A stretch of DNA of 64,000 nt from Betaproteobacteria bacterium (GTDB lineage: Bacteria > Pseudomonadota > Gammaproteobacteria > Burkholderiales > Burkholderiaceae_D), in NCBI GenBank assembly GCA_025356395.1, contig JANXTA010000103.1, positions 1 to 64,000 of the forward strand. The letters are read 5' to 3'. The notes beneath the pieces were generated by a model, which searched no databases, was not told the DNA's origin, and saw nothing but the letters and a program-made list of their open reading frames with translations. Position 1 is the first letter of the stretch; the number at the start of each line of letters is the position of its first letter. Positions 58,704-64,000 of the stretch are shown one piece after another. The position numbers and the translations under genes were made by a program.

Positions 58704-60413
58704 ATGTTGATGAACCCCGCCACCAAGTACCGTGCGTTCCCGCCGGTCGGACTGAAGGACCGGACCTGGCCCGACGCGATGCTGACGCAGGCGCCGATCT
58801 GGCTGAGCACCGACCTACGCGACGGAAACCAGGCCCTGATCGAGCCAATGGATCCCGAGCGGAAGCTGAAGATGTTCCAGACCCTGGTCGCGATCGGCTT
58901 TAAGGAGATCGAGGTCGGCTTCCCATCGGCGTCGCAGGTGGACTTCGACTTCGTGCGCCTGCTGATCAAGCAGAACCACATCCCCGACGACGTGACCATC
59001 CAGGTGCTGACGCCCGCGCGCCAGGCGCTCGTGGAGCGGACCATCGAGTCGCTCGAAGGCATCCCGCGCGCCATCGTGCATCTGTACAACGCGACGGCGC
59101 CGGTGATGCGGCGCGTGGTACTCGGACTCACCGAGGACGGCGTGGTCGAGCTCGCGACGACGCACACAAAGATGATCCGCGCGATGACCGATGCGCGACC
59201 GGGCACGCAGTGGTCGCTGGAGTATTCGCCCGAGATGTTCTCGGGCACCGAACTGGGCTTCAGCAAGCGCGTCGTCGACGCGGTCAGCGAGGCGTGGGGC
59301 GCGACGCCGACGCGCAAGCTGATCGTCAACCTGCCGGCGACGGTCGAGCACAGCACGCCGAACATCTTCGCGGACATGGTCGAGTGGATGCATCGCCATC
59401 TCGAGCGTCGCGAAGCCATCGTGCTGTCGATCCACCCGCACAACGATCGCGGCACGGGCACCGCGGCCGGCGAGTTCGCGCTGATGGCCGGCGCCGATCG
59501 CATCGAGGGCTGCCTCTTCGGCAACGGAGAACGCACCGGCAACGTCGACGTCGTCAACATCGCCTTGAACCTGTACACGCAAGGCGTGCATCCCGGCCTC
59601 GACTTCTCGCAGATCGACGAGATCCGCCGGGTCGTCGAACACTGCAATCAGCTGCCGGTGCATCCCCGCCATCCGTATGTCGGCGACCTGGTCTACACGT
59701 CGTTCTCGGGATCGCATCAGGACGCGATCAAGAAGGCGCTCAGCGCGCGGAAGCCCGACGAGACCTGGGACATGCCCTATCTCCCGATCGATCCGAAGGA
59801 CCTGGGCCGCAGCTACGAGGCCGTGATCCGCGTCAACAGTCAGTCGGGCAAGGGCGGCATCTCCTACCTGCTCGAGACCGCCTATCACCTCGAGCTGCCG
59901 CGTCGGCTGCAGATCGAGTTCAGCCGGGTCGTGCAGGCGGTGATGGACGACGCCGGCAAGGAGCTTTCGGCTGCGGCCATCTGGGACATCTTTGAGAACG
60001 AATACGGCCTCGGGTCGGGCAGTTCACGAATCGAGAACGCCAACATCGCCGACAGCGGAAACGGCCGGGTGACGGTGAGGGCGGACGTCGTCGATGCGGA
60101 AGGCCGCGTGACGGTGGGCGGCGACGGCAACGGCCCTCTGGACGCTTTCGTCGAGGGGCTGCGTGCCGTGACCGGTCATCGGGTCGACGTGCTGGACTAT
60201 CACGAACATGCCGTGGGCGGCGGCGCCCAGGCACGTGCGGCGGCCTATCTCGAAGTGCGGGTCGACAACGGCGAACCGATGTTCGGGGTCGGCATCGACG
60301 CGAACATCGTGCATGCGTCGATGAAGGCGGTGCTTAGCGGCGTGATGCGCAGCACACGCTCGCGTGGCGCGAAGGGATCGCTGTTCGCGAACGTCGAGCG
60401 GCTCGCGGCGTGA
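58704..60413 (+). CDS. leuA: 2-isopropylmalate synthase (LeuA type 2)
   Basis: The 569-residue long form of isopropylmalate synthase, the first step of leucine synthesis from ketoisovalerate and acetyl-CoA. It has the catalytic start [37 protein letters not shown], the metal-binding [14 protein letters not shown], and [22 protein letters not shown]-terminal leucine-binding regulatory domain (residues about 440-560; [16 protein letters not shown]) is complete. AAAGGAAAG precedes the ATG. A weak terminator overlaps the next promoter downstream. Confidence 0.95.
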   Translation: MLMNPATKYRAFPPVGLKDRTWPDAMLTQAPIWLSTDLRDGNQALIEPMDPERKLKMFQTLVAIGFKEIEVGFPSASQVDFDFVRLLIKQNHIPDDVTIQVLTPARQALVERTIESLEGIPRAIVHLYNATAPVMRRVVLGLTEDGVVELATTHTKMIRAMTDARPGTQWSLEYSPEMFSGTELGFSKRVVDAVSEAWGATPTRKLIVNLPATVEHSTPNIFADMVEWMHRHLERREAIVLSIHPHNDRGTGTAAGEFALMAGADRIEGCLFGNGERTGNVDVVNIALNLYTQGVHPGLDFSQIDEIRRVVEHCNQLPVHPRHPYVGDLVYTSFSGSHQDAIKKALSARKPDETWDMPYLPIDPKDLGRSYEAVIRVNSQSGKGGISYLLETAYHLELPRRLQIEFSRVVQAVMDDAGKELSAAAIWDIFENEYGLGSGSSRIENANIADSGNGRVTVRADVVDAEGRVTVGGDGNGPLDAFVEGLRAVTGHRVDVLDYHEHAVGGGAQARAAAYLEVRVDNGEPMFGVGIDANIVHASMKAVLSGVMRSTRSRGAKGSLFANVERLAA

Positions 60414-60450
60414 CGTTCCTGCTGCAACCAGTTGATTTGCAAGCGACTGC

Positions 60451-60480
60451 TTGACGACTCAACTCAAAGCCCGCTATCCT
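60451..60480 (+). promoter_or_regulatory. Promoter of the rpsF operon
   Basis: TTGACG (60451-60456), an 18-base spacer and TATCCT (60475-60480) lie 77 bases before the rpsF ATG. The -10 lies in the loop of the hairpin described next. Confidence 0.5.
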
Positions 60481-60497
60481 TGCGGGCTCAACTTTTT
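60468..60497 (+). terminator. Possible terminator of leuA overlapping the rpsF promoter
   Basis: The stem AGCCCGC/GCGGGCT (60468-60488), loop TATCCTT, then CAAC and five T. The T-run begins four bases after the stem, so activity is uncertain. Confidence 0.4.
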
Positions 60498-60556
60498 ATT
60501 CCTTGCCACACCGCGCACGCATCGCGGGTGGCCATCCAAGTCCACAAGGAGAATTC

Positions 60557-60985
60557 ATGCGCCACTATGAAATTGTATTGATCATTCATCCCGATCAGAG
60601 CGAGCAGGTTCCTGCGATGCTCACGCGTTACAAGGGATTGGTGACCGGCAAGTCCGGAAAGATCCATCGCGTCGAAGACTGGGGTCGCCGTCAACTGGCC
60701 TACCCGATCGACAAGATCGCCAAGGCGCACTACATCTGCCTGAACATTGAAGTCGACCGCGCCACGCTCGAAGAGCTTGAGCATGGCTTCAAGTTCAACG
60801 ATGCCGTGATGCGCCACCTGATCGTCACGACGAAGAAGGCCGAAACCGCGCCGTCGCCGATGATGAAGGAAGGCGGCAAGGACGGTGCCAAGGAAGGCGC
60901 TCGCGAAGGTTCGCGTGATGGGGCTCGTGAAGAGCGTCGTCCCGCTGCTGCCGCACCCGTCGCCGCGGAAGCTCCGGCGGCCTGA
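60557..60985 (+). CDS. rpsF: 30S ribosomal protein bS6
   Basis: A 142-residue protein. Residues 1-95 are a normal S6 ferredoxin-like fold ([46 protein letters not shown]). The 47-residue C-terminal tail has tandem Lys/Arg-Asp/Glu-Gly-Ala units ([20 protein letters not shown]) and then an Ala-rich end. S6 tails are variable in bacteria; E. coli S6 receives a Glu tail by RimK. AAGGAG lies five bases before the ATG. S6 binds S18, encoded two genes later. Confidence 0.95.
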   Translation: MRHYEIVLIIHPDQSEQVPAMLTRYKGLVTGKSGKIHRVEDWGRRQLAYPIDKIAKAHYICLNIEVDRATLEELEHGFKFNDAVMRHLIVTTKKAETAPSPMMKEGGKDGAKEGAREGSRDGAREERRPAAAAPVAAEAPAA

Positions 60986-61024
60986 GGCCCCGGTTCACGA
61001 GACTGACGTTCACTTTCGATCGCC

Positions 61025-61321
61025 ATCAACTGCTTTGAGCTCACCGCGACGCTGATCCAGCGCGACGTGATCCGCTACACGCCTTCGGGCATGCCGCTGA
61101 TCGATTGCGTCCTGCATCACACGTCGGAGATCAGCGAAGCGGGGCAGTTGCGACAGGTCGAGCTCGAAGCCCCCGCGATCGCATTCGAGAGCGTGGCGCT
61201 GAGACTGGCGAACGGCAGGCTGGACGAGACCTATCGCTTCACGGGTTTCCTCGCGAACCGCAGCCGCAAGAGCAAACGGACCGTTTTTCATATCACCCGA
61301 TTCGAATCAATCGCGAATTAG
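61025..61321 (+). CDS. priB: Primosomal replication protein N
   Basis: A single-stranded-DNA-binding OB-fold protein of the replication-restart primosome. The family-like sequence begins at INCFELTATLIQRDVIRYTP (nt 61025 on) and continues VLHHTSEISEAGQLRQVELE to HITRFESIAN. No ATG, GTG or TTG exists between the upstream stop (61004-61006) and GTG 61067. A full-length 98-residue protein would therefore have to start at ATC 61025. The GTG at 61067 gives 84 residues and removes the first beta strand. The gene sits in the canonical place between rpsF and rpsR. Confidence 0.8.
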   Translation: MNCFELTATLIQRDVIRYTPSGMPLIDCVLHHTSEISEAGQLRQVELEAPAIAFESVALRLANGRLDETYRFTGFLANRSRKSKRTVFHITRFESIAN

Positions 61322-61337
61322 AAACTGAGGATCAGAA

Positions 61338-61631
61338 ATGCCATCACCACGTCGCTTCGGCAAAGGCAAGGGCAAGGGCAAGGACCTGAAGAAACGCCAA
61401 CAGCAGAACCCGCTGTTCAAGCGCAAGCGTTTCTGCCGCTTTACCGCGGCCAAGGTCGAGCAGATCGACTACAAGGATGTCGAACTGCTGAAGGACTTCA
61501 TCCAGGAGAACGGCAAGATCATGCCGGCTCGCCTGACCGGCACCAAGGCGCACTACCAGCGCCAGCTGAGCAGCTGCATCATGCGTGCGCGTTTCCTCGC
61601 TCTGCTGCCGTACACCGACCTTCACAACTAA
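61338..61631 (+). CDS. rpsR: 30S ribosomal protein bS18
   Basis: A 97-residue basic protein. [19 protein letters not shown] is a Lys/Gly-rich start. [40 protein letters not shown] and [20 protein letters not shown] are the S18 core. It binds S6 on the platform of the small subunit. Confidence 0.96.
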   Translation: MPSPRRFGKGKGKGKDLKKRQQQNPLFKRKRFCRFTAAKVEQIDYKDVELLKDFIQENGKIMPARLTGTKAHYQRQLSSCIMRARFLALLPYTDLHN

Positions 61632-61646
61632 AGAGAGGACGACATC

Positions 61647-62099
61647 ATGCAGATCATCCTTCTCGAGAAGGTCAACAACCTGGGCGGCCTCGGTGACGTG
61701 GTCAAGGTCAAGGACGGTTTCGCCCGCAACTTCCTGATCCCGCAACGCATGGCACGTCGTGCCACCGAAGCGAACATCGCCGAGTTCGCTTCCAAGCGCG
61801 CCGATCTCGAAAAAGCTGCAGCCGAAAAGCTCACAGCCGCACAGGCCGTGGGCGAGAAACTGTCGGGCCAGACCGTACAGATCACCGCCAAGTCGGGAGT
61901 CGACGGTCGCCTGTTCGGTTCGGTCACGAACATGGACATCGCCGAAGCCCTCGGCAAGCAGGGCTTCAAGATCGAGAAGGCGCAAGTACGCCTACCGACG
62001 GGCCCGTTGAAGACGGTGGGCGAGCATCCGGTGGCGGTCGCGCTGCACACCGACGTGCTGTGCGACATCACGATCGCGGTGATCGGCGAACACGCCTGA
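61647..62099 (+). CDS. rplI: 50S ribosomal protein bL9
   Basis: A 150-residue protein with the N-terminal L9 domain ([37 protein letters not shown]), a long connecting helix and the C-terminal domain ([20 protein letters not shown]). AAAGAGAGGA lies upstream. It is last in the ribosomal operon, with a strong terminator after it. Confidence 0.97.
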   Translation: MQIILLEKVNNLGGLGDVVKVKDGFARNFLIPQRMARRATEANIAEFASKRADLEKAAAEKLTAAQAVGEKLSGQTVQITAKSGVDGRLFGSVTNMDIAEALGKQGFKIEKAQVRLPTGPLKTVGEHPVAVALHTDVLCDITIAVIGEHA

Positions 62100-62125
62100 T
62101 CGTCGTGACCGTGGCACGAAGAAAG

Positions 62126-62147
62126 CCGGGCTCGCCCGGTTTTTTTT
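62126..62147 (+). terminator. Rho-independent terminator after rplI
   Basis: The CCGGG/CCCGG stem with a CTCG loop is followed by eight T. The roughly 200 bp from here to dnaB contain TATAGT (62239-62244) as a possible -10 for dnaB and nothing else recognised. Confidence 0.85.
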
Positions 62148-62345
62148 ATGGTGCTGCTCGACTTTTCCCACCGTCCTGCACCGCAGATCCACAGGCTTGT
62201 GCACAGCGTTACGCACCTCCGTGCGCCGTTCCGTGAATTATAGTGATTGGTCCCCACATCGATCGCGACGCGCGGTTGCTTCTGTCACTCACCGCTTCGC
62301 TGTTTCTTTCGAGCAAGAGACTGCTCACTAGGTTCGAATCACTCG

Positions 62346-63782
62346 ATGAACAACCCGATTCCGCTGCGGGCCGACCGTGGCGTCGACCGCGAAAGTGCGT
62401 CCACCGATCGCCAGATCGAGTCGCTGCGCGTCCCGCCGCATTCGATCGAAGCCGAGCAATCCGTGCTCGGTGGATTGCTACTCGACAACACCGCCCTCGA
62501 CAAGATCTCGGATCACCTGCGCGGCGACGACTTCTATCGGCACGACCATCAATTGATCTATCAGCACATCGTGCGGCTGATCGACCAGAGCCGGCCGGCC
62601 GACGTCATCACCGTCTTCGATGCGCTGACCTCGTCGGGCAAGATCGACGACGTCGGTGGCCTGGTCTATCTCAATGCGCTGGCGCAGAACACGCCGTCGG
62701 CCGCGAACATCCGCCGCTACGCCGAGATCGTCCGCGGGCGATCGGTCATGCGTCGTCTCGTGAGCGTCAGCGACGAGATCGCCGAGTCGGCCTTCAGCCC
62801 CAACGGCCGCGAGACCGATCAGATCCTCGACGAGGCCGAGTCCAAGATCTTCGCGATCGCGGAAGAGGGCTCGCGGGGCTCGCAAGGCTTCGTCGAGATC
62901 CAGCCGTTGCTGGCCAAGGTCGTCGAGCGGATTGACGAGCTCTACCACCGCGACAACCCCAGCGACATCACCGGCGTGCCGACCGGCTTCGCCGACCTCG
63001 ACGGCAAGACCTCGGGCCTGCAGCCCGGCGACCTGATCATCGTCGCGGGTCGTCCTTCGATGGGCAAGACCGCCTTCGCGCTGAACATCGGCGAGCACGT
63101 CGCGATCGACCAGGGCCTGCCGGTCGCGGTCTTCTCGATGGAGATGGGCGGTGCGCAGCTGGCGATGCGGATGCTGGGTTCGGTCGGACGTCTCGACCAG
63201 CACAAGGTCCGCACCGGCCAGCTCGGCGACGACGACTGGCCGCGCCTGACCAATGCGATCCAGAAGATGCAGGACGCGCAGATGTTCATCGACGAGACGC
63301 CGGCGCTCAACTCGCACGAACTGCGTTCGCGGGCCCGCAGGCTTGCCAAGCAGTGCGGCAAGCTCGGGCTGATCATCATCGACTACCTGCAGCTGATGTC
63401 GGCGAGCTCGATGGGCGAGAACCGCGCGACCGAGATCTCCGAGATCTCGCGTTCGCTGAAGGCCCTGGCCAAGGAACTGCAGTGCCCGGTGATCGCGTTG
63501 TCTCAGCTCAATCGGAGCCTCGAGCAGCGCCCCGACAAGCGTCCGATCATGAGCGACCTGCGCGAGTCGGGCGCCATCGAGCAGGACGCGGACGTGATCC
63601 TGTTCATCTATCGCGACGAGGTCTACGCGAAGGAAGCGTCGACCGATCCGGGGGTGGCCGAGATCATCATCTCGAAGCAGCGCAACGGACCGATCGGCAA
63701 GGTCAGGCTGGCGTTCCTCGGGCAATACACGAAGTTCGAGAACCTGGCGCACGGCGACTACCGGGGTCAGAGCGAGCACTGA
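62346..63782 (+). CDS. dnaB: Replicative DNA helicase
   Basis: A 478-residue hexameric 5'-3' helicase. The N-terminal domain begins at VPPHSIEAEQSVLGGLLLDN. The RecA-like C-terminal domain has Walker A GRPSMGKTAFALN, EMGGAQLAMRMLGSV, and Walker B LIIIDYLQLMSAS. RPIMSDLRESGAIEQDADVI and KQRNGPIGKVRLAFLGQYTK are typical C-terminal motifs. There is no intein. ATG 62346 is chosen over an upstream in-frame start that adds unrelated sequence. Confidence 0.96.
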   Translation: MNNPIPLRADRGVDRESASTDRQIESLRVPPHSIEAEQSVLGGLLLDNTALDKISDHLRGDDFYRHDHQLIYQHIVRLIDQSRPADVITVFDALTSSGKIDDVGGLVYLNALAQNTPSAANIRRYAEIVRGRSVMRRLVSVSDEIAESAFSPNGRETDQILDEAESKIFAIAEEGSRGSQGFVEIQPLLAKVVERIDELYHRDNPSDITGVPTGFADLDGKTSGLQPGDLIIVAGRPSMGKTAFALNIGEHVAIDQGLPVAVFSMEMGGAQLAMRMLGSVGRLDQHKVRTGQLGDDDWPRLTNAIQKMQDAQMFIDETPALNSHELRSRARRLAKQCGKLGLIIIDYLQLMSASSMGENRATEISEISRSLKALAKELQCPVIALSQLNRSLEQRPDKRPIMSDLRESGAIEQDADVILFIYRDEVYAKEASTDPGVAEIIISKQRNGPIGKVRLAFLGQYTKFENLAHGDYRGQSEH

Positions 63783-63800
63783 ACGCCTGAGACCAAAAAC

Positions 63801-63825
63801 AAAAGGGCCGCTGAGCGGCCCTTTT
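63801..63825 (+). terminator. Bidirectional terminator after dnaB
   Basis: AAAAGGGCCGCT is followed by GAGCGGCCCTTTT, a near-perfect palindrome that serves dnaB and the convergent gene at the window edge. Confidence 0.85.
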
Positions 63826-63847
63826 GCATGCAGCGAACAACAATGAT

Positions 63848-64000
63848 CTAGATCATCGGCTTCAAGGCGGAGAGCCGAAGGATCAGCACCTTCATCTGAT
63901 CCGACAGCCGATCGATGCGCTCCTGGAAACTGTTGAAGAACAGCAGGCCGAACAGCGCCACCGAGATGCCGAGCGCCGTGGCGAAGAGGGCCGTGCCGAT
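63848..64000 (-). CDS. MotA/TolQ/ExbB-family proton channel protein, C-terminus (partial)
   Basis: The final 50 residues on the minus strand read IGTALFATALGISVALFGLL, FFNSFQERIDRLSDQMKVLI and end in SALKPMI. The 'T-A-L-G-x-x-V-A' helix followed by an N-x-F-x-x-R segment is the last transmembrane helix and cytoplasmic tail of TolQ/ExbB/MotA proteins. The rest of the gene lies beyond the window, so the exact member is unknown. Confidence 0.65.
   Translation of the reverse strand: MGTALFATALGISVALFGLLFFNSFQERIDRLSDQMKVLILRLSALKPMI

Noticed and set aside
62325-62350. GGTTCGAATC resembling a tRNA T-loop before dnaB
   Set aside because: No acceptor, D or anticodon stems fit around it; it is only a short match.

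Overview
The window is high-GC bacterial chromosome, most likely from a betaproteobacterium of the order Burkholderiales. The basis is the character of the proteins (ParC with a GDQ quinolone-region motif, a DUF3619/DUF3106 sigma-factor operon, DUF1841, a Cys-type intracellular PHB depolymerase) and the gene order ilvI-ilvH-ilvC-lipoprotein-pssA-leuA and rpsF-priB-rpsR-rplI-dnaB. No rRNA, tRNA, CRISPR array, insertion sequence or prophage was seen.

Layout. 1-8.7 kb: the 3' part of uup, then parE and parC separated by a toxin-antitoxin pair, an alpha/beta hydrolase, an acetyltransferase and a lytic transglycosylase. 8.7-14.1 kb: a metallo-beta-lactamase-fold protein with a premature amber codon, an HSL-type esterase, sodC, a small YXWGXW protein, and a LysE exporter divergent from a MocR regulator. 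14.2-23.3 kb: htpG behind a heat-shock-like promoter, an acyltransferase, mgtC, ohr, guanine deaminase divergent from a deoxyinosine glycosylase, a spermidine-synthase-like protein and an orphan GspE/PilB ATPase. 23.5-33.6 kb is the accessory and decayed part. It holds four broken genes (SGNH hydrolase, YXWGXW lipoprotein, winged-helix/TPR regulator, PQ-loop protein) and a small ORF with a heptanucleotide repeat. Between them lie intact genes: a glycine-zipper protein, a MoxR-GNAT-VWA operon, two cytochromes c and DUF1841.

33.6-50.5 kb: nth-rsxB, phaZ, fpr and fdxA on the minus strand; pgsA-ispD-pncB, a LuxR-type regulator, an ion antiporter and a D-2-hydroxyacid dehydrogenase on the plus strand; ompA on the minus strand; and a peptide ABC transporter whose binding protein is divergent from its permeases and fused ATPase. 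50.5-53.7 kb: a minus-strand operon of ECF-type sigma factor, DUF3619, DUF3106, RDD protein and lipase-like hydrolase, which looks like an envelope-sensing module. 53.8-60.4 kb: branched-chain amino acid synthesis (ilvIHC, then leuA behind an apparent leader-peptide attenuator) with pssA. 60.5-63.8 kb: rpsF-priB-rpsR-rplI and dnaB. The window ends in the C-terminus of a MotA/TolQ/ExbB-type protein on the minus strand.

Main points of interest: (i) a leader peptide with mutually exclusive hairpins upstream of leuA; (ii) in-frame TGA codons at positions where tryptophan is expected in four accessory genes, although core genes use TGA as a normal stop; (iii) the sigma/DUF3619/DUF3106/RDD/lipase operon; (iv) a heptamer repeat that could switch reading frame; (v) priB lacking any ordinary start codon at its family-conserved N-terminus.
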